From positions 806,001 to 870,000 of the forward strand of contig MU385715.1 of assembly GCA_022497155.1 (NCBI GenBank): 64,000 nt of DNA. The letters run 5' to 3'. Shown piece by piece: positions 34,728 through 45,525 of this stretch. The translations under genes were made by a program, and so were the position numbers. The stretch's first letter is position 1. Each line of letters begins with the position of its first letter. This DNA is from Whalleya microplaca. Lineage: Eukaryota; Ascomycota; Sordariomycetes; Xylariales; Xylariaceae. The notes beneath the pieces were generated by a model that saw only the letters and a program-made list of their open reading frames with translations, had not been told where the DNA came from and ran no database searches.

Positions 34728-35872
34728 GGTTGGCGTCTTTCAATATTGGACTATAAGTCTAACTATGTCGTTGAAATTGCAGTATACTGGTCTTTGATGG
34801 GTTTATAATGTTCGTTATTGGCCAGGTAGTTATAATTAGCCTTCCTTCATCTTGATTATTCGTACATATGTATCGTATAGGAGTCCCTACAAGGGCCTGC
34901 CTAGACCGAACCGCAGAAAGTTCTACTTCAATATGTAAGGCATAGAATTTTATACGATGTTTACTAGGTTCTGGTAGCCAATAGTTGACTCTCGATATAT
35001 TGCTATACAGTTGAAGGTTGGCCTATATGGTCTGATCAACATCTTTCTGGGCAGGCGGTATTGCGACGATACTCATTATCCAAAAGGGAACCTGTCAACT
35101 TCTGCATGCTTGTAGCAGCCAAGCCACTTCCGTGGCTTCCGCCGGTCGAGGTTGTATTCGGCCCTGCATTGCGGTCCTTTAGCCGGTCCAATTCGAAAGG
35201 TGAATTCCAGCAGTGGCTTCCCCAAATAATCTCAACCCATGCTGGGATTCGTCTCGTCTAGCATGGGAGTCCTGGCTGTCAAGTGTAGCTTATGTAATTT
35301 ATCCTCAGTTTAAGGAGTAATGTTTTCAAGTATAGAGTGCCTTTTATTGACTTGTCCTTGTCTTATAATAGGCATCTTGTCTCTGAATAAGTTGGGTACA
35401 TTAGTAGATTATAAAACGCCCGATGCTCCAGCTAGTCTATTGGACAAAACAAATGTCTGAAAATTTGCACTGAATACGTCATGCTTGCTCTGTCTTAGAT
35501 TCCTTGTGGCTAAGGATATCATTGCGAGTATGACTTTGAAAGAGTTGTAAAGAAATTAAGAAGGGAACATCGTAGAGAGCCGCGAAGGAAACGATTGTTT
35601 ACATAGACCTAATGAAGAGAGAAGAGTGATGCAAACTTCTAGAGGAGCTCAGCTGTATCACAAAGGGGGATATCTTATACTAGCCTATCGAAGGAACCTC
35701 GAGATGGGCTGCTTTGTGAGGGGATGTCAGAAAATCTAAGGTTCTAAGGGAATTTGCCGTTTATGATATCAAATCTTAGTTACCAAGTACGTGTTGCTAG
35801 TGCTTCATATATCAATATCAATGTGCTTAATTCATATTAGGGTGTATCAGACTATTCGCTCGCAAAAGATGC
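34728..35872. other. Intergenic between the secreted-protein and JmjC genes
   Basis: About 1.1 kb with ordinary AT-leaning composition and no supported gene. It should contain the promoter of the secreted-protein gene and the 3' UTR of the JmjC gene. Confidence 0.5.
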
Positions 35873-37483
35873 TCAATTCCACCAGAAGCTAACACTAAAA
35901 CTCACGCTCAACCCCCTAACATAATGCCACCACCCAATGGGAATATACAGCGTATCCCCCGGCTCAAGAATACAATCCACAAAAGGCAACTCTCTAAACG
36001 CACTCCTATCTTCCCAACTAGGTCCATCTTCATCATCATCGGACACCGCATCCCAACCCTCAACCACCCCAACATCCATCAAACTCGTATTCCCCATCTC
36101 GACCCCGTTCTCCTTCCCCCGCGCCCGCATGCGCCCCGTATCGAGCGGCGAGTACAGACGCACGTACTTGCGCCCCACGACCTGCGCCAGCACGTTGTGG
36201 TAGGGGTCGTTGTGCAGCGGCGTGATGGTGCCGGGGGGCCCGAACCAGGCGTTCAGGAGCGGCGCGTCTAGCTCCGGCTGGTCGATGCGCGGGTCTGAGG
36301 GGTGCGGCGGCGGCGCCGTGTAGCAGTAGTCCGGGATCAGGATGTCGTTGCGCAGAGTGGGGAGTTGTGTGAGTAAGGGGTGTTGGGCTAGGTAGGCAAT
36401 TGGCCTTTCCGGTGAAGATGAGGTAGTGGGGGAGGAAGCGCCGACGTCGTTGGAGTGACTGCGGGACTTGGCGAGGGTTGGGTCGATGTACGAGCGCAGG
36501 AACTCCCCGAAGGTGATGAGTTTCTGCCCCCAGCCCTCGTCCACGTAGCTGCGTCCGATTTCCACGGGCACCAGCCGGCGTCCGTCGAAAGTCTGAGAAA
36601 GAAGGTACGATGGCTTGCTCCAGGGGTTCGTGGTCAATGCAGGCCAGCTCTGGATAGCACCACGCAGAACGAGCGGCTCCGGACCGAGCTTGGGATCTGG
36701 GGGGTTGTCTAGACGTGCTTGGAACTCCTCCATAGAGAGTGCCTCAATGCGTTTGATAGGTCTTTTTACCGGAGGCGTGAAGGGCTCGGCCGCTGAGAAT
36801 GTCTCCCCTATTTCGTCTTGGTTACTCGCGGAGCCCGAAGTTGGAGCCGGGGCTTGCTTCACTCTTTTTGCGGGCCGGTCTGGATTGAATGCATCTTCAA
36901 TGCCAGCCCTCTCCAGCCACAATGCATGGAGCAGCCCGAGAGCCTTGTCGATCCATCTTCTGCCTCTCTGTTCACCAGCAGCTCCCGCAAGGATCAAGGC
37001 GAGATCGAGCGTTTTCACGAGATCACTTAGCTCGCAGCCTTTCCAGTTGACTAGGCCATGGTCATTTTCACTGCTAGCAGCATCGCCTTGAAAGTACGGT
37101 GATCGTAGAACATTAAAACAAAACTTCAAAATGCTTGCATCAGCATAGAGTTGCCGCCAACAGATGGGTAGGTCCCGGAAAAGAAAAGCGTAGAATTTGG
37201 AATAGGAGACAGAGATGATGTCTTCCAATCTTTTTAGAACAAGCGGCCGCTCTTCTGGAAAGCTACCTGCTTTCGTGTCTGCAGATGACTGGAAAACTCC
37301 GTAATAGTTGCTGATCTGAGCAGCTTGTCGTGAAAGCAGGTTAACTAGAGCCGATCCGCATTCTGCCAGCGGAGAGTCCTGATGCTGGATGCTCGTAGAC
37401 AATATCGAATCACATTCGCGGTGAATTGCGGAGACTGCTTCTTGGCAGAATTGGAAGAGTTGCTGTTCTAGGTGACTTGTCAT
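35873..37483 (-). CDS. JmjC-domain protein (JMJD5/KDM8-like cupin dioxygenase)
   Basis: Predicted Fe(II)/2-oxoglutarate-dependent hydroxylase or demethylase of the cupin-8/JmjC group. The gene is one exon of 536 residues, from the ATG at 37483; the frame extends upstream only to a GTG. The N-terminal 240 residues are helical and not recognised. The catalytic half starts near LSMEEFQARL. It has EPLVLRGAIQSWPAL, VPVEIGRSYVDEGWGQ, YLAQHPLLTQLPTLRNDI and NAWFGPPGTITPLHNDPYHN. It ends with LEPGDTLYIPIGWWHYVRGL. The metal triad is visible as His424, Asp426 and His520. This arrangement matches JMJD5-type rather than histone-code JHDM enzymes. The true substrate (histone, ribosomal protein or other) cannot be inferred. 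Confidence 0.88.
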   Translation of the reverse strand: MTSHLEQQLFQFCQEAVSAIHRECDSILSTSIQHQDSPLAECGSALVNLLSRQAAQISNYYGVFQSSADTKAGSFPEERPLVLKRLEDIISVSYSKFYAFLFRDLPICWRQLYADASILKFCFNVLRSPYFQGDAASSENDHGLVNWKGCELSDLVKTLDLALILAGAAGEQRGRRWIDKALGLLHALWLERAGIEDAFNPDRPAKRVKQAPAPTSGSASNQDEIGETFSAAEPFTPPVKRPIKRIEALSMEEFQARLDNPPDPKLGPEPLVLRGAIQSWPALTTNPWSKPSYLLSQTFDGRRLVPVEIGRSYVDEGWGQKLITFGEFLRSYIDPTLAKSRSHSNDVGASSPTTSSSPERPIAYLAQHPLLTQLPTLRNDILIPDYCYTAPPPHPSDPRIDQPELDAPLLNAWFGPPGTITPLHNDPYHNVLAQVVGRKYVRLYSPLDTGRMRARGKENGVEMGNTSLMDVGVVEGWDAVSDDDEDGPSWEDRSAFRELPFVDCILEPGDTLYIPIGWWHYVRGLSVSFSVSFWWN

Positions 37484-38087
37484 ATTGCTGCGCTTCTGCC
37501 AGACGTAACGGGGATTGTCATGTGCGAGGCACTGGATCACATTAGTATTAGCTATATTGGGATTATTAGTGATGAAAATACACCGAAGAAGGGCGCCACG
37601 GCGCTAATTGTAGTTCAAGCTTCGTGACAGCTTCTACGGCCGACCAATCATCGAGCAGTTTCGTCATCATCTTACCCACCAATAGCAGCAATAAAGTTAC
37701 TTGTCAGATTTATGACTTCCTCCGTATGACTTGCACCCTTCAACTACGAGATACGGAAAAGAAGTCTATGACTGACGAGGCTTTCCAAGCTTTCTCAAAA
37801 GCTGCTAGCTGCGGATAATATGAGTAATCTGCCGTAGCAAAGGAGCGGCAATCTAGACATGTGCAAGGCGAGCCATATCAATTTCAACTTTGAGTGTGAC
37901 ATCCACGCCGCAGAGGCTAGCCGAGTGTCCCTACTATAGTTGTAAAGAGATCCCAAGATCCTCGTAACTAGGGGCACCAATCCATATATCGATCTTAGAA
38001 CACTATTCCGATGATTGGTCACCGCTGAAATCACTTCATCACATCATTCCGCTTAAGCCGGATATCCAACATGTCATCAACTAGATT
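37484..38087. other. Intergenic between the JmjC and LaeA-like genes
   Basis: About 600 bp between two minus-strand genes. No gene recognised. It holds the 3' end of the methyltransferase gene and the JmjC promoter. Confidence 0.5.
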
Positions 38088-39317
38088 TTAGGGCTTTTGC
38101 CCGTATACGACTGCAAACTCTAAGTATGCATGTATAGTCCTGTCATTCGACTGCTGCTCCACCTTTGATATGAGTCTGTTGGTGTCATTCGGGCAGCAGC
38201 CGAGGGAGAGTAGAGGTTTTAATCCAACAGATTGTAGGTGGTAAATGAGGGCTTCGCGAGACATCCATCCAATATATCTCATCTTATCATCCCGAGTCCA
38301 GGTTCCTATAGGGACCTTATAGACAATTTGGCGAACGTTAATGAACCCTGCCCTCTCGAGTTCCATGGGTACTCTCTGCACAAAGTCTGTATCGAAACCA
38401 AACACTTTTGATAACGACTGGTCAAGCAGATCGAGAAATATGCACCCGGCATAGTCTGGCGGAAGTGTGCCGTCGTCACAACGTATCGTGGGGCGAAGGT
38501 CTTGAAATTCAATACAACCGCCGCTTTTTAAGTTTCTATAGAGGTTGTTAAGACATATATATACCTACAAACGGGAGAGAGACAAGTACTCGTAGGTAGA
38601 TGTGAGTAACTTAATAGGTTCTTTCAAAAGGTAGCCCATATGCCGAAGGTGGACAAGATCGTACTCAGAGCCGTATGCCCACGGTTCTTCGATATTGTCG
38701 ACATGGAATCGCAAGTTGGGAGGGCAAAAGCGAGGTTGTATGGGCGATAAATCCACGCCAAGAACCTCAGCGCCGGGGTACTTTTCGGCCACTGGTAGGT
38801 ACAGTTAGTACTCTCTGAAAGCTGAAGGGATAGAATTAAGTCTCAGTTACTTTCAACTGCCCAACTGGAACTCTGTATCAGCTATTCGGCAATACAGCTT
38901 CAATGGTATGCGCCTACTTACGAGCCTATTCCCGTGCCGAAATCCATTATCCTTTGGGGGTGGTCCCCAATTGGCGAAAAGAAGAGCCTCCCGTTGAATA
39001 ATTCGAGAGATAGCAAGTGTTTAAACTCCTCCTTACTTTGCTCTTGGTCGTCGTTTGGAAAAGGATAGTGTCCTTGTCTGTAGTAGTGATAGCGCCTGGC
39101 AGCGTGTTAAGGCAGAACACACCGACGAGTTTAGGATTAGACCCCATTACCTTCCATTTTCATACGAGTGCCGCGCAACACTGCTCGAAAGAGAACACCA
39201 AGACGGTGCCGTTGAATCATCGTAGTCCGCGCTCATGGAGAACTCGTCTTCGTCTAAGGTTCCCTCTGCAGCCGCCTCTAAGGTGCTATTGACGGCTGAT
39301 AGAAAGGACTCAGCCAT
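38088..39317 (-). CDS. LaeA-like SAM-dependent methyltransferase with a 14-nt micro-exon
   Basis: Class I methyltransferase of the fungal LaeA-like family. LaeA itself regulates secondary metabolism and development; most paralogues have unknown targets. Exons (minus) 39317-39151, 39077-38922, 38864-38851, 38791-38569 and 38523-38088 give 331 residues. Family blocks in order are GHYPFPNDDQEQSKEE, NGRLFFSPIG, SAM motif I DFGTGIGSWAVEMAEKYPG (101 on), LGVDLSPIQP, EYDLVHLRHM, GGCIEFQDLRP, VYKVPIGTW and a C-terminal FAVVYGQKP. The third exon is only 14 nt. It supplies WAVE and is needed to complete motif I; skipping it would break the frame. All introns are 45-74 bp. The last donor (GTAGGT) is the weakest choice. 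The gene looks functional although no single open frame shows it whole. Confidence 0.85.
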
Positions 39318-40855
39318 TTTAACCCAAGTTGATGTACGCGGAGGTCATAATTCTTGGGGAGATGAGAGGAGATACAATTCCCATGGCCACAGAATGGATT
39401 TGTTAGGGGAGTTGAGCTGAGCTGAGTTGAGTAGAGTTGAGTTGAGTTGTCGGAGTTGATGATGATAGGGCTCCCCAAACCTGCTTTGTGAGAGGTTCCC
39501 AGCAATTGTAATGGTCGGTAGCCCAGGCCACGGCCTCGGGTCCGCAGGCTGTGGGATAATTTTGATTGCAGTCCCTTGCTTTCCTGCAGGCTGCAGGCTA
39601 CACTGTCAGCCCAATCGCAGAAGTCCACGATAATGTATAATGACAGATATCCCTTCAATTGGGACTAGGCATATGTAAGCGACTGGTATTTGTGATAGGT
39701 AAAACGGAAGGTTAGGGGATGGTGTCACTGTATGAGCTGCTGGCCCGGGACATTACGTATATGCAAGTATCGCTTAGGTTAGGTAGTTTGGATTTTTGGC
39801 AGCACAGGACATTACATATATTAAGTATGTTTGTGTTTGTGTTTGAGATGGAAGATCTGGAGGTGAAGGAGTTGATGTATGCGTATGTATGTGTTTCAAT
39901 GAATAAATTCGAGTATCTAATATTGGGTACCTATGGGGGTTCTACCTACATGTATGTCTGGTAGTGTGAAACGACGGGACCTCTGGAGTACGCAGTAGTA
40001 GGAGATGGTAGGCAGACCGACTGTCTGGACACACGGTAAGGATTACTGTGATCCCGTCCTCTTAGGTCGGTATGTCAACTACTGCATACATGCATGTATG
40101 TATATGTATTCCTTGCCCCTCAATGCTGATACTGAATGCTGATTTGACTAGATGTATGTCCTAACGGGTCAATGTATGTCAATTGTGATGGGATCAGTAC
40201 CTACGCACATACGCCGTGTGCATAAGTACAAAAAGTGCCCCACCTTCCCCGCTGTGGCAGTTCTGTATGTACATACCTAGGTATGGATGTCTATGTATAT
40301 ATGGCGTGGTGGCTGAAAAACTCGCCTACCAGCTGCTTGCCTACCTGGGTCGAGATTAGGTAAAGTACCCATTAAACGGGACTGTCCGTAGTGTCCACCA
40401 GGTGCACAATTAGTTGCATTGCGCCTATGTAAATGATGTATGTATGTATGTACATGTACCTTTCTGCACGCGAAGTACCTCACCATTGAAAGTCGCGTCT
40501 GCCATTCCCGTAGCGCGTCGCCGCCCATAAACACATGCACTTACATCTCCACCAAAGTATCTTGTCCACACCAACACACAAATATTTGGATGAATCTCCC
40601 CGAGGCACCTCAACTACTGCATACGACAGTATTTCTACCTGAACTCTTTGCGAATAGTGCATCTTCATGTCTCTTGCCTGAGCTTATTCCTAGGCTAATC
40701 CCTAAATATCCTACCAGTGGAACACCCGACGCGTCGATCGATTCTGTCCGCTTCCCAGGTTCTTCAAGTTGCGTAGCATACACATACAAGTGTCCACTGA
40801 TCCTATGAGACCGCCGTAGCATCGTCCCGAATACGCGTTCAGATACTCTCCGATT
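39318..40855. other. Divergent intergenic region, LaeA-like gene and CDC45
   Basis: About 1.5 kb of promoter DNA between divergent genes. It has a GAGTT/GAGCT repeat at 39411-39450 near the methyltransferase start and many ATGTAT/TACAT micro-repeats. No supported gene. Confidence 0.5.
39411..39450 (+). repeat. GAGTTGAGCTGA-type short tandem repeat
   Basis: About eight imperfect copies of a 5-bp GAGTT/GAGCT unit lie about 100 bp upstream of the LaeA-like start codon. A promoter microsatellite; regulatory effect unknown. Confidence 0.6.
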
Positions 40856-43572
40856 ATGTATCTGCCACGCAATCTCATATCCAAACTCTACCTTCACCTC
40901 CAGAATACGCGACACCCGCTCTCGCCTCCCGTCCTCGTTCTTGTCGCCCTCGAACCCGATGCCCTCTGCGCCTGTCGCATCCTGACCCGGCTTCTCAAAC
41001 ATGACTACATCCCACACAAGATACACCCCGTGGCCGGGTATGGGGATCTCGAACGTGCAGGCCAGGAACTTGTCAGTCCGATGATGGAGACGCATGGCGG
41101 TAGTGGCGGTGTTGTCGTATGCCTCGGTGTAGGAGGCATGGTCGATATGGGCACTATCTTAGGCCTCGAAATCGAGGGCGAGGAGACAAGTTTCAACGGT
41201 GTTGAAGTATGGGTCATTGACTCCCACCGGCCATGGAACTTGGCCAATGTCTTCGGCGGATTCCCCCTGGAACCTGCCTCCGATCCCAATGCAAGTTACC
41301 AAGCGCGTGCGCCTGAAGGCGTGAGCAGAGGCTGCATCGAGCGTTCGTATAAGCCTGGAAAAGGTGGAATTGTGGTCATAGACGATGGTGATATTCAAGA
41401 AGGACTGGCTGCAGAACGAGACGCGTACTTGGCATTGGTTGACATGCCCGACATCGAAGATGATGGCGAAGACTTGGGCGATAGTGACTCTGAAGACGAG
41501 AACGAAGAACCAGAACCTGAACCTGAAGCACCGCGGCCTGGCCAAAAGAGAAAATCTTGGTCGGATCGAGATAATGAGAGCAGTGACGACGATGATGATC
41601 GGCCGCAGCAGAGGAGAAGGAGTAATTCTGTAAGAGCCTTCCTAACCCAACTAACATCAGAATGTTTAGTTAACCGAGATCCAGTCCTCTTCTATTCCGG
41701 ACTCACCCCGTCGTCCCGCACAACGCGGACTCGTGTCCATACGGGATCCTGGACCTAGCTTCTCTGATGAGATAGACAATCCGCCGTCGGCTGCACAACC
41801 CCCCAAAGGCCCGTCGGCTCGCACTCTTCGTAGGAGATTGCTAAGAATACGGCATGAAAACGAAGATATACTCCGCAAGTATTATCGTATGGGTGCTTCG
41901 TACTCGGAACCTATCTCAGCGATGGTCTATTCCCTAGCATCAGAATTGGGTCGGGAAGACAATGATCTGCTGTGGTTAACGATAGTTGGTGTCAATTCTA
42001 TGGAGCTTTATGGTCGCTCCTCGGCTGGTCTAGCTGTCACAGTCAGAGGTTCTGATTCGCGGCCGTCAAATGGCTGGATGGGCATTCGTGGCGCACGGAT
42101 ACGGCAACTTCTAAGAGACGAAGTCAGGCGTCTCAACCCACCGGACATTGGGTCTAGAGAAGGAAGACTCTCTACGTCAGATGGAGCTGGAATAATTCCA
42201 ACCACAGCTCGCAGCCCCGAGGACACAAGTATCAGGTTATCCCCCGAACCAAAATTCCTTTTAATTAGACATTGGAGCCTTTACGACAGCATGCTACATT
42301 CCCCCTATCTGTTCTCCAGACTACGAATCTGGAGTGACAGCGGCCTCAAACGGTTACATAAGCTTCTAGCTAAGATGGGCGTGAGCTTGGTCCAATGCAA
42401 GCAAAGCTACACGCATATGGACATGATGCTGAAGAAGGAGCTCCGCACGAAGCTGCTGAAGTATGCATCCCTGTATAACCTAGACGATATGGTTCCCGCG
42501 GCGGAAACAGATGGGAGAGACCGGGCCGGCGCCAAAGACGGCTGGGGATTTGTCCGAAGCTGGGGCTGGCGCGCGACTCTGAGCGCCCAAGACGTCGGGG
42601 TGGTCATCGGAGCTCTACTCGAAGTCGGCAAACATAGCACTGTAACTGATGACGACGGCCGCATCCGAGCAAGCCAGATCCAGGACGTCGAAGACAGCGA
42701 TGGCATAGCTGAAACGCAGGAATGGGTCGGTCGATTCTGGGAAGCTTACGATGCGCTTGAGAAGTAAGTCAAACCGACAAATGGCAACCACAACATGCTG
42801 ACTAACACATTCTAGTATCGACGCGCTCAAAGCTGGCCTACCAACAGCCCAATACCTCCACCGCGCCATCTTCCGCACCGGCACATCCCTAATCGGCAAG
42901 CGGCAGATCAAACACCTGCACGCGTTCCGCATGTGCGTGATCAAGGACGGGCCGGACGTCCCGCTCTTCACGCACCCGGCCGCGCTGACCAAGCTGTCCC
43001 TCTGGATCGGCGAGGCGCTCGCCGAGCAGGAGAAGGACGCCAACGGCAAGCTCGCGCACGGCGGGCGCGGCACCCCCCTCGTCGTCGCCAGCCTGAACGA
43101 GAAGCGCGGCGTCTACGTCGTCGTCGGTACCGGCGGCGGCGGCGGGCCCGACCTCGCCTTCCTCAACCGCGAGGCCGCGAAGGAGAAGAAGGAGGCCAGG
43201 GAGGCGCGGGCGCGCGAGCGCGAGCAGAGGCGGAAGAACAAGGAGAAGGTGCGCGAGCAGAAGCGCGCCGCGAAGAAGAAGAAGGCCGCGGATTCTAGCG
43301 GCGATGACGAGGAAGATGGGGAGGAGGAGGAGTCAGAGGAGGAAACGGAGTCCGAGGGCTCGGATTCGGAGGAGTCAGAGGATGATGAGGTCGACGAACG
43401 CCGCGAGCGCGGCTACGGCTTGAATAAGTTCGGCGGCGCCTTCCAGGACGTCGTCGCCGAGACCAATGCCCGCGTGCGCATCGACAGCTTCGAGCACTGC
43501 GTCGTTGAGGTGCGCAAGGAGGACCTGGGCGGGTTTTTGGAGTCGCTGGCCTCTAAGGCCGTCGTTGGTTGA
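40856..43572 (+). CDS. CDC45: DNA replication initiation factor Cdc45
   Basis: Cdc45 joins Mcm2-7 and GINS to form the CMG replicative helicase at licensed origins. Exons 40856-41629, about 41670-42763 and 42816-43572 give about 874 residues. The first acceptor is ambiguous: 41670 or 41679, both in phase. The N-terminus has the family block ALEPDALCACRILTRLLKHD and VIDSHRPWNLANVF, from the RecJ/DHH-like fold. An acidic linker (DDGEDLGDSDSEDENEEPE) follows. The middle has DNDLLWLTIVGVNSMELYGR and FLLIRHWSLYDSMLHSPYL. The last exon is very GC-rich and carries a long Lys/Glu/Arg helix, then an acidic Ser/Glu run, before the conserved end YGLNKFGGAFQDVVAETNARVRID. The charged insertion near the C-terminus is long compared with yeast Cdc45. 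Confidence 0.94.
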
Positions 43573-44605
43573 TTCGCCCCATTTAGGTAATGGAGACTCT
43601 TGCCTACATACCTATCCACCTACCTACCTACCGCTAGCCTTTTAGCGGACGGGCGATGGATGTCTGGCCTATGTTGGTTGGTTGGTGGACGAAGAGGGAG
43701 GAGTACACGGAAGGCAGGCAGGCAGGCGATATATACCTAGAGCGGTCGCTAGCTAGCTACCTTACCATTGGTAGAGAGCTTAAGAAATGATATGCATGAA
43801 ACGACAGACGACCGATTGGTGTTGGGGGGCTAGGTAGGTTATGATGGGGCATGCATGCTGGCTGTAGATACTTGTCAACTGGGCTGGGGATGGATGGATG
43901 GATGGGTGCGGCTTGTCAAATGTTTGATAGTATCATCCTCGAGAATATGCATGCTTTTACTATACCCATCATCACTACTCGAGCTGCCAACGGGATAATA
44001 GACGTCTCCCTTATTGGCATATGCATGTGAAACTTACACAGTAGTGACAGATTCTATACCTATACCATTTCTAAAACAAGGCTTAGTCCTGCATGTGCAT
44101 TCTACAGCTGGGAGAGCTGGGCTGATATGTGACAGTTCCTATCAGCGCTAAGTACCAGCACTAGTAGATCTGTTGGCTCGACTATGAACCAACGATCCTG
44201 ACTAATCCGAGCTGCGTCTTTAGACCGCTGCTAAATCCAATTAGAATGTAACGTTTTTCAGCTCTTGAGCTCGGCTCTGTAATAAAAGCCTGCTCATTGG
44301 GCGGCGTAGTCGTCCGTGGCGTCAGCCGCTGCCTTATCTCCAACAATGCCCTTTCAGCTCGCCCGTGAGAGGATTGAGATAAGCTGTATCTAGTCACGTT
44401 TGGCAGGGATCAAGGAGTTCTTATGCGACGTGTATATTTGACATATATATTTGTGAATATATATAGCATACTAGCAGCCTCAGAGGAAGGTCGAACTAGA
44501 CCTCCTTGACTATATACCTAGCCGACACCTCTCTCACGGTAGCTCGAAATCTATAAGTTGTATACGCAGCACTCAATCAAAGACTATTACGCCTCTATAC
44601 TCACC
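43573..44605. other. Intergenic between CDC45 and the HHE gene
   Basis: About 1 kb between two plus-strand genes, with CCTAC and GGATG micro-repeats near the CDC45 end and TATATA-rich DNA at about 44,446-44,466 upstream of the HHE gene. No gene recognised. Confidence 0.5.
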
Positions 44606-45525
44606 ATGACGAAGACTTGGGAAGACGGCCCATGGAAGATAGTAAGCGGTATCGAGAATGGAGCCAAGGTTTGTCTCACAGCACTCACTCACTTTCTCAG
44701 AGCAGTCTATTGTATCCCCTGAATATCGACTAACACCTCGATGTGGCTGATAGAACCCCCAAGTCGGTCTACAATTCCTAGTGAACGACATGATCATCAT
44801 CCACAACATCGCGATACGCAGCATGAACGCGATATACCTGCAATGCGTCAACATCGCGAGCTCGCCCGAGGACATACCCGATTTCATGGCGTACTGCGGC
44901 GAGTGGCATCACCTGATCCACGACCACCACCTCACCGAGGAGACGGACGTGTTCCCCGGCATCGAGCAGCTCGCCGGCGAGCAGGGCCTCATGGACCGCA
45001 ACGTGGAGCAGCACCACGCCTTTCTCCCGGGCCTGGAGCAGTTCAACGCGTACGTAAAGGACGTGCGGGATGGGAGGGTGCGGTACGAGGGCCAGAAGTT
45101 CCGCGGCATGATCGACGCATTCATGCCGGCGATGTACGAGCACCTGTGCGAGGAGATCCCCACGCTGCTGAGCCTGAAGAAGTATGAGGGCGCCGTGGAC
45201 TGGGACAAGTACTGGAGGAAGAAGTCCGCGGAGATCATGGACAAGTCGAAGGCGGATCCGGACACCACGGTACGTATTATGAGATAATTTCCGGTCCACG
45301 GGAAACGATGGATGTTGGCTGACGATAGGTTCCTAGAGAGTATTCTTGCCGTTCTGTCTTAGTGGCCATGATGCCACGTTCGAAGACGGCGTGTTCGAGT
45401 GGCCGCCGATGCCATGGGTGGCGAAGATGGTGTTTAGATACTGGTTCAGCCCGATCCATCAGGCGTGGTGGAGATTCGCGCCGTGCGATGCAAGCTCGAA
45501 GCCTCAGGTGTTACCGTTTGCATAG
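44606..45525 (+). CDS. Hemerythrin-like HHE-domain protein
   Basis: Predicted metal-binding four-helix bundle of the hemerythrin HHE family; fungal members are poorly characterised. Exons 44606-44668, 44754-45269 and 45337-45525 give 255 residues. The helical core has HHLIHDHHLTEETDVFPGIE, then NVEQHHAFLPGLEQF, then a helix with MYEHLCEEIPTLLSL. These contain the His/Glu ligands expected for a di-iron-type site. The third exon must start at 45337 (after CCTAG) to read FLPFCLSGHDATFEDG and EWPPMPWVAKMVFRYW, a C-terminal block typical of fungal relatives; the nearer acceptor runs into a stop. A TATA-rich stretch lies upstream. Substrate and partner unknown. Confidence 0.85.

Noticed and set aside
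38088..39317. Methyltransferase locus as broken fragments
   Set aside because: Single open frames look fragmentary, but five exons including a 14-nt one join in frame with all family blocks.
44778..45299. 173-codon minus-strand frame over the HHE gene
   Set aside because: Antisense to a well-supported hemerythrin-like gene; no motif of its own.
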